Shown here in pieces: positions 1-11,214 of a stretch of DNA of 64,000 nt; position 1 is the stretch's first letter; each line of letters begins with the position of its first letter. The translations under genes and the position numbers were made by a program. Origin of the DNA: Solea solea. Taxonomy: Eukaryota > Chordata > Actinopteri > Pleuronectiformes > Soleidae. The DNA lies in assembly GCF_958295425.1 (NCBI RefSeq), contig NC_081141.1:19561180-19625179 (forward strand), given 5' to 3'. Below the pieces are notes generated by a model. It made no database searches and was not told where the DNA came from. It worked only from the letters and a program-made list of their open reading frames with translations.

Positions 1-122
1 AAAAGTCATACGTTAGTATTGCGTCCAAAATCGGAGAAAAAAAAGTCATACTTTCGTATGTCGTCCAAAATGTGACAAAAAAGTCATACTTTCGTATGTC
101 GTCCAAAATCTGAGAAAAAAAA

Positions 123-160
123 GTCATACTTTCGTATGTCGTCCAAAATGTGACAAAAAA
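123..160 (+). repeat. Type A monomer (reference copy)
   Basis: Module 1 is ctttcgtat and module 2 is tgtgac, with an A6 tail: 38 bp. Positions 4-17 contain catac, a tttc loop, then gtatg, an imperfect dyad with 5-bp arms. One of the two commonest types, present throughout the window, often in runs of two to four. Confidence 0.97.
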
Positions 161-197
161 GTCATACTTTCGTATGTCGTCCAAAATCACTCAAAAA

Positions 198-235
198 GTC
201 ATAGGTTAAGATGTCGTCCAAAATGTGACAAAAAA
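198..235 (+). repeat. Type D monomer (reference copy)
   Basis: Module 1 is ggttaagat, module 2 is tgtgac, A6 tail: 38 bp. It nearly always follows a 37-bp monomer ending in tcactc plus A5, so the pair behaves as a fixed dimer of 75 bp. Exceptions have tgtgac plus A5 just before it (near 19,353 and 21,123) or a cactaaaaaa spacer (near 4,028). Confidence 0.94.
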
Positions 236-273
236 GTCATACTTTCGTATGTCGTCCAAAATGTGACAAAAAA

Positions 274-310
274 GTCATAGGTTAGTATGTCGTCCAAAAT
301 CACTCAAAAA
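274..310 (+). repeat. Type C monomer, 37-bp form (reference copy)
   Basis: Module 1 is ggttagtat and module 2 is tcactc, with an A5 tail: 37 bp. A 38-bp form with A6 is also common. The A5 form is almost always followed by a type D monomer, the A6 form by a ggttagtat monomer. Confidence 0.95.
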
Positions 311-462
311 GTCATAGGTTAAGATGTCGTCCAAAATGTGACAAAAAAGTCATACTTTCGTATGTCGTCCAAAATGTGACAAAAAAGTCATAGGTTAGTA
401 TGTCGTCCGAAATCACTCAAAAAAGTCATAGGTTAGTATGTCGTCCAAAATCACTCAAAAAA

Positions 463-500
463 GTCATAGGTTAGTATGTCGTCCAAAATGTGACAAAAAA
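463..500 (+). repeat. Type B monomer (reference copy)
   Basis: Module 1 is ggttagtat and module 2 is tgtgac, with an A6 tail: 38 bp. Compared with type A, module 1 breaks the catac/gtatg dyad. Very common in all parts of the window, often two or three in a row. Confidence 0.97.
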
Positions 501-628
501 GTCATAGGTTAGTATGTCGTCCAAAATCACTCAAAAAGTCATAGGTTAAGATGTCGTCCAAAATGTGACAAAAAAGTCATACTTTCGTATGTCGTCCAAA
601 ATGAGACAAAAAAGCCATAGGTTAGTAT

Positions 629-652
629 GTCGTCCAAAATCACTCAAAAAAG
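629..652 (+). repeat. Empty counterpart of the foldback site, 1
   Basis: Preceded by the tgagac and gccat monomers exactly as at foldbacks 1-19, but the core is gtcgtcc and the A6 tract runs directly into gtcatagg, with no inverted arm. Followed by the aaaaacgtcat marker (685). Confidence 0.9.
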
Positions 653-727
653 TCATAGGTTAGTATGTCGTCCAAAATGTGACAAAAACGTCATACTTTC
701 GTATGTCGTCCAAAATGTGACAAAAAA

Positions 728-805
728 GTCATACTTTCATATGTTATCCAAAATTTGACAAAAAAGTCATACGTTAGTATTGCGTCCAAAATCTGAGAAA
801 AAAAA
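728..805 (+). repeat. F-G dimer (38 + 40 bp, reference copy)
   Basis: F (728-765) has module 1 ctttcatat, core gttatccaaaa and module 2 tttgac. G (766-805) has module 1 cgttagtat, core tgcgtccaaaa and module 2 tctgag with an A8 tail, giving 40 bp. F is often followed directly by G and can serve as a landmark of higher-order units; F followed by type B also occurs. Confidence 0.94.
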
Positions 806-1568
806 GTCATACTTTCGTATGTCGTCCAAAATGTGACAAAAAAGTCATACTTTCGTATGTCGTCCAAAATCTGAGAAAAAAGTCATACTTTCGTGTGTCG
901 TCCAAAATCTGAGAAAAAAAAGTCATACTTTCGTATGTCGTCCAAAATGTGACAAAAAAGTCATACTTTCGTATGTCGTCCAAAATGTGACAAAAAAGTC
1001 ATACTTTCGTATGTCGTCCAAAATGTGACAAAAAAAAGTCATAATTTCGTATGTCGTCCAAAATGTGACAAAAAAGTCATACTTTCGTATGTCGTCCAAA
1101 ATGTGACAAAAAAGTCATAGGTTAGTATGTCGTCCAAAATCACTCAAAAAGTCATAGGTTAAGATGTCGTCCAAAATGTGACAAAAAAGTCATACTTTCG
1201 TATGTCGTCCAAAATGTGACAAAAAAGTCATACTTTCGTATGTCGTCCAAAATGTGACAAAAAAAAGTCATACTTTCGTATGTCGTCCAAAATGTGACAA
1301 AAAAGTCATACTTTCGTATGTCGTCCAAAATGTGACAAAAAAGTCATAGGTTAGTATGTCGTCCAAAATCACTCAAAAAGTCATAGGTTAAGATGTCGTC
1401 CAAAATGGGACAAAAAAGTCATACTTTCGTATGTCGTCCAAAATGTGACAAAAAAGTCATAGGTTAGTATGTCGTCCAAAATCACTCAAAAGGTCATAGG
1501 TTAAGATGTCGTCCAAAATGTGACAAAAAAGTCATACTTTCGTATGTCGTCCAAAATGTGACAAAAAA

Positions 1569-1682
1569 GTCATACTTTCGTATGTCATCCAAAATTTGAC
1601 AAAAAAGTCATACTTTAGTATTGCGTCCAAAATCTGAGAAAAAAAAGTCATACTTTCGTGTCGTCCAAAATGTGACAAAAAA
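1569..1682 (+). repeat. E-H-short trimer (38 + 40 + 36 bp, reference copy)
   Basis: E (1569-1606) has core gtcatccaaaa and module 2 tttgac. H (1607-1646) has module 1 ctttagtat, core tgcgtccaaaa, module 2 tctgag and A8. The next unit (1647-1682) is 36 bp because module 1 lost 2 bp, reading ctttcgtgtcgtcc. A sister form ctttcctgtcgtcc marks most copies from about 4.7 to 35.4 kb and two at about 43.7 and 45.2 kb. The cgtg form is found at about 1.6, 5.9, 36.6, 38.3 and 40.1 kb. Confidence 0.93.
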
Positions 1683-4315
1683 GTCATAGGTTAGTATGTC
1701 GTCCAAAATGTGACAAAAAAGTCATACTTTCGTATGTCGTCCAAAATGTGACAAAAAAGTCATAGGTTAGTATGTCGTCCAAAATGTGACAAAAAAGTCA
1801 TACTTTCGTATGTTATCCAAAATTTGACAAAAAAGTCATACGTTAGTATTGCGTCCAAAATCGGAGAAAAAAAAGTCATACTTTCGTATGTCGTCCAAAA
1901 TGTGACAAAAAAGTCATACTTTCGTATGTCGTCCAAAATCTGAGAAAAAAAAGTCATACTTTCGTATGTCGTCCAAAATGTGACAAAAAAGTCATACTTT
2001 CGTATGTCGTCCAAAATCACTCAAAAAGTCATAGGTTAAGATGTCGTCCAAAATGTGACAAAAAAGTCATACTTTCGTATGTCGTCCAAAATGTGACAAA
2101 AAAGTCATAGGTTAGTATGTCGTCCAAAATCACTCAAAAAGTCATAGGTTAAGATGTCGTCCAAAATGTGACAAAAAAGTCATACTTTCGTATGTCGTCC
2201 AAAATGTGACAAAAAAGTCATAGGTTAGTATGTCGTCCGAAATCACTCAAAAAAGTCATAGGTTAGTATGTCGTCCAAAATCACTCAAAAAAGTCATAGG
2301 TTAGTATGTCGTCCAAAATGTGACAAAAAAGTCATAGGTTAGTATGTCGTCCAAAATGTGACAAAAAAGTCAGACTATAGTATGTCGTCCAGAATCACTC
2401 AAAAAAGTCATAGGTTAGTATGTCGTCCAAAATGTGACAAAAAAGTCATACTTTCGTATGTCATCCAAAATTTGACAAAAAAGTCATAGGTTAGTATGTC
2501 GTCCAAAATGTGACAAAAAAGTCATAGTTTCGTATGTCATCCAAAATTTGACAAAAAAGTCATACTTTAGTATTGCGTCCAAAATCTGAGAAAAAAAAGT
2601 CATACTTTCGTATGTCGTCCAAAATGTGACAAAAAAGTCATAGGTTAGTATGTTGTCCAAAATCACTCAAAAAGTCATAGATTAAGATGTCGTCCAAAAT
2701 GTGACCAAAAAGTCATACTTTCGTATGTCGTCCAAAATGTGACAAAAAAGTCATAGGTTAGTATGTCGTCCAAAATTTGACATAAAAGTCATACTTTAGT
2801 ATGTCGTCCAAAATCACTCAAAAAAGTCATACTTTAGTATGTCGTCCAAAATAACTCAAAAAAGTCATAGGTTAGTATGTCGTCCAAAATGTGACAAAAA
2901 AGTCATAGGTTAGTATGTCGTCCAAAATGTGACAAAAAAGTCATAGGTTAGTATGTCGTCCAAAATCACTCAAAAAGTCATAGGTTAAGATGTCGTCCAA
3001 AATGTGACAAAAAAGTCATAGGTTAGTATGTCGTCCAAAATGTGACAAAAAAGTCATAGGTTAGTATGTCATCCAAAATCACTCAAAAAGTCATAGGTTA
3101 AGATGTCGTCCAAAATGTGACAAAAAAGTCATACTTTCGTATGTCGTCCAAAAACACTCAAAAAAGTCATAGGTTAGTATGTCGTCCAAAATGTGACAAA
3201 AAAGTCATAGGTTAGTATGTCGTCCAAAATGTGACAAAAAAGTCATACTTTCGTATGTCGTCCAAAATGTGACAAAAAAGTCATAGGTTAGTATGTCGTC
3301 CAAAATCACTCAAAAAAGTCATAGGTTAGTATGTCGTCCAAAATGTGACAAAAAAGCCATAGGTTAGTATGTCGTCCAAAATCACTCAAAAAGTCATAGG
3401 TTAAGATGTCGTCCAAAATGTGACAAAAAAGTCATACTTTCGTATGTCGTCCAAAATGTGACAAAAAAGTCATAGGTTAGTATGTCGTCCAAAATCACTC
3501 AAAAAAGTCATAGGTTAGTATGTCGTCCAAAATGTGACAAAAAAGACATAGGTTAGTATGTCGTCCAAAATGTGACAAAAAAGTCATACTTTCGTATGTC
3601 GTCCAAAATGTGACAAAAAAGTCATAGGTTAGTATGTCGTCCAAAATCACTCAAAAAGTCATAGGTTAAGATGTCGTCCAAAATGTGACAAAAAAGTCAT
3701 ACTCTGTATGTCGTCCAAAATGTGACAAAAAAGTCATAGGTTAGTATGTCGTCCAGAATCACTCAAAAAAGTCATAGGTTAGTATGTCGTCCAAAATGTG
3801 ACAAAAAAGTCATACTTTAGTATGTCGTCCAGAATCACTCAAAAAAGTCATAGGTTAGTTTGTCGTCCAAAATGTGACAAAAAAGTCATAGGTTAGTATG
3901 TCGTCCAAAATGTGACAAAAAAGTCATAGGTTAGTATGTCGTCCAAAATGTGACAAAAAAGTCATACTTTCGTATGTCGTCCAAAATGTGACAAAAAAGT
4001 CATAGGTTAGTATGTCGTCCAAAATCACTAAAAAAGTCATAGGTTAAGATGTCGTCCAAAATGTGACAAAAAAGTCATACTTTCGTATGTCGTCCAAAAT
4101 GTGACAAAAAAGTCATAGGTTAGTATGTTGTCCAAAATCACTCAAAAAAGTCATAGGTTAGTATATCGTCCAAAATGTGACAAAAAAGTCATAGGTTAGT
4201 ATGTCGTCCAAAATCACTCAAAAAGTCATAGGTTAAGATGTCGTCCAAAATGTGACAAAAAAGTCATACTTTCGTATGTCGTCCAAAATGAGACAAAAAA
4301 GCCATAGGTTAGTAT

Positions 4316-4353
4316 GTCATCCAAAATCACTCAAAAAAGTGATTTTGGACGAC
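4316..4353. repeat. Foldback 1 (16-bp arms)
   Basis: Left arm gtcatccaaaatcact, loop caaaaa, right arm agtgattttggacgac. Fifteen of 16 arm positions pair; the single A/C mismatch comes from gtcatcc versus the inverted gtcgtcc. Preceded by the tgagac and gccat monomers. Lies in copy 1 of the 4.28-kb duplication. Confidence 0.96.
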
Positions 4354-7300
4354 AAAAAAGTCATAGGTTAGTATGTCGTCCAAAATGTGACAAAAAAGTC
4401 ATAGGTTAGTTTGTCGTCCAAAATGTGACAAAAAAGTCATACTTTCATATGTTATCCAAAATTTGACAAAAAAGTCATACGTTAGTATTGCGTCCAAAAT
4501 CTGAGAAAAAAAAGTCATACTTTCGTATGTCGTCCAAAATGTGACAAAAAAGTCATAGGTTAGTATGTCGTCCAAAATCACTCAAAAGAGTCATAGGTTA
4601 GTATGTCGTCCAAAATGTGACAAAAAAGCCATAGGTTAGTATGTCGTCCAAAATGTGACAAAAAAGTCATACTTTCGTATGTCATCCAAAATTTGACAAA
4701 AAAGTCATACTTTAGTATTGCGTCCAAAATCTGAGAAAAAAAAGTCATACTTTCCTGTCGTCCAAAATGTGACAAAAAAGTCATAGGTTAGTATGTCGTC
4801 CAAAATGTGACAAAAAAGTCATACTTTCGTATGTCGTCCAAAATGTGACAAAAAAGTCATAGGTTAGTATGTCGTCCAAAATGTGACAAAAAAGTCATAG
4901 GTTAGTATGTCGTCCAAAATGTGACAAAAAAGTCATACTTTCATATGTTATCCAAAATTTGACAAAAAAGTCATAGGTTAGTATGTCGTCCAAAATGTGA
5001 CAAAAAAGTCATAGGTTAGTATGTCGTCCAAAATGTGACAAAAAAGTCATAATTTCGTATGTCATCCAAAATTTGACAAAAAAGTCATACTTTAGTATTG
5101 TGTCCAAAATCTGAGAAAAAAAAGTCATACTTCCGTATGTCGTCCAAAATGTGACAAAAAAGTCATAGGTTAGTATGTCGTCCAAAATGTGACAAAAAAG
5201 TCATACTTTCGTATGTCGTCCAAAATGTGACAAAAAAGTCATACTTTCGTATGTCGTCCAAAATGTGACAAAAAAGTCATACTTTCGTATGTCGTCCAAA
5301 ATGTGACAAAAAAAAGTCATAATTTCGTATGTCGTCCAAAATGTGACAAAAAAGTCATACTTTCGTATGTCGTCCAAAATGTGACAAAAAAGTCATAGGT
5401 TAGTATGTCGTCCAAAATCACTCAAAAAGTCATAGGTTAAGATGTCGTCCAAAATGTGACAAAAAAGTCATACTTTCGTATGTCGTCCAAAATGTGACAA
5501 AAAAGTCATACTTTCGTATGTCGTCCAAAATGTGACAAAAAAAAGTCATACTTTCGTATGTCGTCCAAAATGTGACAAAAAAGTCATACTTTCGTATGTC
5601 GTCCAAAATGTGACAAAAAAGTCATAGGTTAGTATGTCGTCCAAAATCACTCAAAAAGTCATAGGTTAAGATGTCGTCCAAAATGGGACAAAAAAGTCAT
5701 ACTTTCGTATGTCGTCCAAAATGTGACAAAAAAGTCATAGGTTAGTATGTCGTCCAAAATCACTCAAAAGGTCATAGGTTAAGATGTCGTCCAAAATGTG
5801 ACAAAAAAGTCATACTTTCGTATGTCGTCCAAAATGTGACAAAAAAGTCATACTTTCGTATGTCATCCAAAATTTGACAAAAAAGTCATACTTTAGTATT
5901 GCGTCCAAAATCTGAGAAAAAAAAGTCATACTTTCGTGTCGTCCAAAATGTGACAAAAAAGTCATAGGTTAGTATGTCGTCCAAAATGTGACAAAAAAGT
6001 CATACTTTCGTATGTCGTCCAAAATGTGACAAAAAAGTCATAGGTTAGTATGTCGTCCAAAATGTGACAAAAAAGTCATACTTTCGTATGTTATCCAAAA
6101 TTTGACAAAAAAGTCATACGTTAGTATTGCGTCCAAAATCGGAGAAAAAAAAGTCATACTTTCGTATGTCGTCCAAAATGTGACAAAAAAGTCATACTTT
6201 CGTATGTCGTCCAAAATCTGAGAAAAAAAAGTCATACTTTCGTATGTCGTCCAAAATGTGACAAAAAAGTCATACTTTCGTATGTCGTCCAAAATCACTC
6301 AAAAAGTCATAGGTTAAGATGTCGTCCAAAATGTGACAAAAAAGTCATACTTTCGTATGTCGTCCAAAATGTGACAAAAAAGTCATAGGTTAGTATGTCG
6401 TCCAAAATCACTCAAAAAGTCATAGGTTAAGATGTCGTCCAAAATGTGACAAAAAAGTCATACTTTCGTATGTCGTCCAAAATGTGACAAAAAAGTCATA
6501 GGTTAGTATGTCGTCCGAAATCACTCAAAAAAGTCATAGGTTAGTATGTCGTCCAAAATCACTCAAAAAAGTCATAGGTTAGTATGTCGTCCAAAATGTG
6601 ACAAAAAAGTCATAGGTTAGTATGTCGTCCAAAATGTGACAAAAAAGTCAGACTATAGTATGTCGTCCAGAATCACTCAAAAAAGTCATAGGTTAGTATG
6701 TCGTCCAAAATGTGACAAAAAAGTCATACTTTCGTATGTCATCCAAAATTTGACAAAAAAGTCATAGGTTAGTATGTCGTCCAAAATGTGACAAAAAAGT
6801 CATAGTTTCGTATGTCATCCAAAATTTGACAAAAAAGTCATACTTTAGTATTGCGTCCAAAATCTGAGAAAAAAAAGTCATACTTTCGTATGTCGTCCAA
6901 AATGTGACAAAAAAGTCATAGGTTAGTATGTTGTCCAAAATCACTCAAAAAGTCATAGATTAAGATGTCGTCCAAAATGTGACCAAAAAGTCATACTTTC
7001 GTATGTCGTCCAAAATGTGACAAAAAAGTCATAGGTTAGTATGTCGTCCAAAATTTGACATAAAAGTCATACTTTAGTATGTCGTCCAAAATCACTCAAA
7101 AAAGTCATACTTTAGTATGTCGTCCAAAATAACTCAAAAAAGTCATAGGTTAGTATGTCGTCCAAAATGTGACAAAAAAGTCATAGGTTAGTATGTCGTC
7201 CAAAATGTGACAAAAAAGTCATAGGTTAGTATGTCGTCCAAAATCACTCAAAAAGTCATAGGTTAAGATGTCGTCCAAAATGTGACAAAAAAGTCATAGG

Positions 7301-7481
7301 TTAGTATGTCGTCCAAAATGTGACAAAAAAGTCATAGGTTAGTATGTCATCCAAAATCACTCAAAAAGTCATAGGTTAAGATGTCGTCCAAAATGTGACA
7401 AAAAAGTCATACTTTCGTATGTCGTCCAAAAACACTCAAAAAAGTCATAGGTTAGTATGTCGTCCAAAATGTGACAAAAAA

Positions 7482-7557
7482 GTCATACTATAGTATGTCG
7501 TCCAAAATCACTCAAAAAAGTCATAGGTTAGTATGTCGTCCAAAATGTGACAAAAAA
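7482..7557 (+). repeat. 76-bp two-monomer insertion
   Basis: Absent from the equivalent position (about 3,204) in copy 1. It consists of one ctatagtat monomer with a normal core and tcactc module 2, then one type B monomer. The palindrome catactatagtatg at 7,484-7,497 lies inside it. The exact breakpoint cannot be fixed because the flanks are the same repeat. Confidence 0.82.
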
Positions 7558-8180
7558 GTCATAGGTTAGTATGTCGTCCAAAATGTGACAAAAAAGTCAT
7601 ACTTTCGTATGTCGTCCAAAATGTGACAAAAAAGTCATAGGTTAGTATGTCGTCCAAAATCACTCAAAAAAGTCATAGGTTAGTATGTCGTCCAAAATGT
7701 GACAAAAAAGCCATAGGTTAGTATGTCGTCCAAAATCACTCAAAAAGTCATAGGTTAAGATGTCGTCCAAAATGTGACAAAAAAGTCATACTTTCGTATG
7801 TCGTCCAAAATGTGACAAAAAAGTCATAGGTTAGTATGTCGTCCAAAATCACTCAAAAAAGTCATAGGTTAGTATGTCGTCCAAAATGTGACAAAAAAGA
7901 CATAGGTTAGTATGTCGTCCAAAATGTGACAAAAAAGTCATACTTTCGTATGTCGTCCAAAATGTGACAAAAAAGTCATAGGTTAGTATGTCGTCCAAAA
8001 TCACTCAAAAAGTCATAGGTTAAGATGTCGTCCAAAATGTGACAAAAAAGTCATACTCTGTATGTCGTCCAAAATGTGACAAAAAAGTCATAGGTTAGTA
8101 TGTCGTCCAGAATCACTCAAAAAAGTCATAGGTTAGTATGTCGTCCAAAATGTGACAAAAAAGTCATACTTTAGTATGTC

Positions 8181-9687
8181 GTCCAGAATCACTCAAAAAA
8201 GTCATAGGTTAGTTTGTCGTCCAAAATGTGACAAAAAAGTCATAGGTTAGTATGTCGTCCAAAATGTGACAAAAAAGTCATAGGTTAGTATGTCGTCCAA
8301 AATGTGACAAAAAAGTCATACTTTCGTATGTCGTCCAAAATGTGACAAAAAAGTCATAGGTTAGTATGTCGTCCAAAATCACTAAAAAAGTCATAGGTTA
8401 AGATGTCGTCCAAAATGTGACAAAAAAGTCATACTTTCGTATGTCGTCCAAAATGTGACAAAAAAGTCATAGGTTAGTATGTTGTCCAAAATCACTCAAA
8501 AAAGTCATAGGTTAGTATATCGTCCAAAATGTGACAAAAAAGTCATAGGTTAGTATGTCGTCCAAAATCACTCAAAAAGTCATAGGTTAAGATGTCGTCC
8601 AAAATGTGACAAAAAAGTCATACTTTCGTATGTCGTCCAAAATGAGACAAAAAAGCCATAGGTTAGTATGTCATCCAAAATCACTCAAAAAAGTGATTTT
8701 GGACGACAAAAAAGTCATAGGTTAGTATGTCGTCCAAAATGTGACAAAAAAGTCATAGGTTAGTTTGTCGTCCAAAATGTGACAAAAAAGTCATACTTTC
8801 ATATGTTATCCAAAATTTGACAAAAAAGTCATACGTTAGTATTGCGTCCAAAATCTGAGAAAAAAAAGTCATACTTTCGTATGTCGTCCAAAATGTGACA
8901 AAAAAGTCATAGGTTAGTATGTCGTCCAAAATCACTCAAAAGAGTCATAGGTTAGTATGTCGTCCAAAATGTGACAAAAAAGCCATAGGTTAGTATGTCG
9001 TCCAAAATGTGACAAAAAAGTCATACTTTCGTATGTCATCCAAAATTTGACAAAAAAGTCATACTTTAGTATTGCGTCCAAAATCTGAGAAAAAAAAGTC
9101 ATACTTTCCTGTCGTCCAAAATGTGACAAAAAAGTCATAGGTTAGTATGTCGTCCAAAATGTGACAAAAAAGTCATACTTTCGTATGTCGTCCAAAATGT
9201 GACAAAAAAGTCATAGGTTAGTATGTCGTCCAAAATGTGACAAAAAAGTCATAGGTTAGTATGTCGTCCAAAATGTGACAAAAAAGTCATACTTTCATAT
9301 GTTATCCAAAATTTGACAAAAAAGTCATAGGTTAGTATGTCGTCCAAAATGTGACAAAAAAGTCATAGGTTAGTATGTCGTCCAAAATGTGACAAAAAAG
9401 TCATAATTTCGTATGTCATCCAAAATTTGACAAAAAAGTCATACTTTAGTATTGTGTCCAAAATCTGAGAAAAAAAAGTCATACTTCCGTATGTCGTCCA
9501 AAATGTGACAAAAAAGTCATAGGTTAGTATGTCGTCCAAAATGTGACAAAAAAGTCATACTTTCGTATGTCGTCCAAAATGTGACAAAAAAGTCATACTT
9601 TCGTATGTCATCCAAAATTTGACAAAAAAGTCATACGTTAGTATTGCGTCCAAAATCTGAGAAAAAAAAATCATACTTTCGTATGTC
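8181..9687 (+). repeat. Canonical 1,507-bp higher-order unit, copy 1
   Basis: The interval between successive gtccagaatcactc landmarks is 1,507 bp (8,181 to 9,688 to 11,195), and the foldbacks at 8,670, 10,177 and 11,684 keep the same spacing. This is about 40 monomers. It overlaps the right part of the 4.28-kb duplication, so the two amplification levels are nested. Confidence 0.86.
8670..8707. repeat. Foldback 2
   Basis: Same 38-bp structure and flanks; the 4.28-kb duplication partner of foldback 1 (+4,354) and part of the first 1,507-bp unit. Confidence 0.96.
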
Positions 9688-11194
9688 GTCCAGAATCACT
9701 CAAAAAAGTCATAGGTTAGTTTGTCGTCCAAAATGTGACAAAAAAGTCATAGGTTAGTATGTCGTCCAAAATGTGACAAAAAAGTCATAGGTTAGTATGT
9801 CGTCCAAAATGTGACAAAAAAGTCATACTTTCGTATGTCGTCCAAAATGTGACAAAAAAGTCATAGGTTAGTATGTCGTCCAAAATCACTCAAAAAGTCA
9901 TAGGTTAAGATGTCGTCCAAAATGTGACAAAAAAGTCATACTTTCGTATGTCGTCCAAAATGTGACAAAAAAGTCATAGGTTAGTATGTTGTCCAAAATC
10001 ACTCAAAAAAGTCATAGGTTAGTATATCGTCCAAAATGTGACAAAAAAGTCATAGGTTAGTATGTCGTCCAAAATCACTCAAAAAGTCATAGGTTAAGAT
10101 GTCGTCCAAAATGTGACAAAAAAGTCATACTTTCGTATGTCGTCCAAAATGAGACAAAAAAGCCATAGGTTAGTATGTCATCCAAAATCACTCAAAAAAG
10201 TGATTTTGGACGACAAAAAAGTCATAGGTTAGTATGTCGTCCAAAATGTGACAAAAAAGTCATAGGTTAGTATGTCGTCCAAAATGTGACAAAAAAGTCA
10301 TACTTTCATATGTTATCCAAAATTTGACAAAAAAGTCATACGTTAGTATTGCGTCCAAAATCTGAGAAAAAAAAGTCATACTTTCGTATGTCGTCCAAAA
10401 TGTGACAAAAAAGTCATAGGTTAGTATGTCGTCCAAAATCACTCAAAAAAGTCATAGGTTAGTATGTCGTCCAAAATGTGACAAAAAAGCCATAGGTTAG
10501 TATGTCGTCCAAAATGTGACAAAAAAGTCATACTTTCGTATGTCATCCAAAATTTGACAAAAAAGTCATACTTTAGTATTGCGTCCAAAATCTGAGAAAA
10601 AAAAGTCATACTTTCCTGTCGTCCAAAATGTGACAAAAAAGTCATAGGTTAGTATGTCGTCCAAAATGTGACAAAAAAGTCATACTTTCGTATGTCGTCC
10701 AAAATGTGACAAAAAAGTCATAGGTTAGTATGTCGTCCAAAATGTGACAAAAAAGTCATAGGTTAGTATGTCGTCCAAAATGTGACAAAAAAGTCATACT
10801 TTCATATGTTATCCAAAATTTGACAAAAAAGTCATAGGTTAGTATGTCGTCCAAAATGTGACAAAAAAGTCATAGGTTAGTATGTCGTCCAAAATGTGAC
10901 AAAAAAGTCATACTTTCGTATGTCATCCAAAATTTGACAAAAAAGTCATACTTTAGTATTGTGTCCAAAATCTGAGAAAAAAAAGTCATACTTTCGTATG
11001 TCGTCCAAAATGTGACAAAAAAGTCATAGGTTAGTATGTCGTCCAAAATGTGACAAAAAAGTCATACTTTCGTATGTCATCCAAAATTTGACAAAAAAGT
11101 CATACGTTAGTATTGCGTCCAAAATCTGAGAAAAAAAAATCATACTTTCGTATGTCGTCCAAAATGTGACAAAAAAGTCATACTATAGTATGTC
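9688..11194 (+). repeat. Canonical 1,507-bp higher-order unit, copy 2
   Basis: Follows copy 1 in tandem with the same landmark order: P-type core, foldback, F-G, C, the short actttcctg unit, F, E, then the tgtgtcc form of H, and G. It differs by a few scattered substitutions, for example ggttagtat in place of ggttagttt at about 10,268 versus 8,761. Confidence 0.86.
10177..10214. repeat. Foldback 3
   Basis: Same structure; 1,507 bp after foldback 2, in the second canonical unit. Confidence 0.96.
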
Positions 11195-11214
11195 GTCCAG
11201 AATCACTCAAAAAA
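11177..11214 (+). repeat. Type P monomer with perfect 14-bp palindrome (reference copy)
   Basis: Module 1 is ctatagtat, so positions 4-17 read catactatagtatg, an exact 14-bp palindrome. The core carries a substitution (gtccagaat) and module 2 is tcactc. It recurs once or twice per higher-order unit and many times in the 52-64 kb block. A related copy with cagactatag sits at 2,369-2,406 and 6,647-6,684. The copy at 7,482-7,519 has the palindrome but the normal gtccaaaat core. Confidence 0.93.

Larger units (their letters stand above)
1..526 (+). repeat. Partial extra copy of the 1,831-2,356 segment
   Basis: The first 526 or so bases match 1,831-2,356 in every row I compared, including the rare tcggag module 2 at 31 and 1,861 and the substituted core gtccgaaat near 405 and 2,235. 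They diverge at about 527/2,357. The same segment recurs from 6,109. The left edge of the window therefore lies inside an older 1.83-kb repeat of this block. Confidence 0.88.
925..5202 (+). repeat. 4.28-kb tandem duplication, copy 1
   Basis: Landmarks recur at a constant +4,278 bp: cataatttcg (1,040 and 5,318), tcggag (1,861 and 6,139), cagactatag (2,371 and 6,649). The boundary is placed where flanking monomer order stops matching, so it is good to about one monomer. I saw no substitution in the rows I compared. Confidence 0.88.
5203..9610 (+). repeat. 4.28-kb tandem duplication, copy 2 (with 76-bp insertion)
   Basis: Matches copy 1 at +4,278 up to about 7,480 and at +4,354 afterwards. The step is a two-monomer (76 bp) gain. 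Right-hand landmarks agree: actttcctg at 4,750/9,104 and acttccgt at 5,129/9,483. The match ends near 5,256/9,610, where one copy has gtcgtcc and the other gtcatcc. Confidence 0.87.

Noticed and set aside
181..235. Module 2 forms tgtgac and tcactc being base-by-base complements at gtga/cact
   Set aside because: Only four positions; it is a same-direction complement rather than a reverse complement, so no known mechanism makes it, and chance is adequate.
4316..4353. Foldbacks as transcription terminators or transposon terminal inverted repeats
   Set aside because: No gene lies nearby and the right arm is followed by A-tract, not a T-run, on the + strand. The arms derive from one monomer and enclose only 6 bases, with no target-site duplication beyond the satellite's own A-tract.
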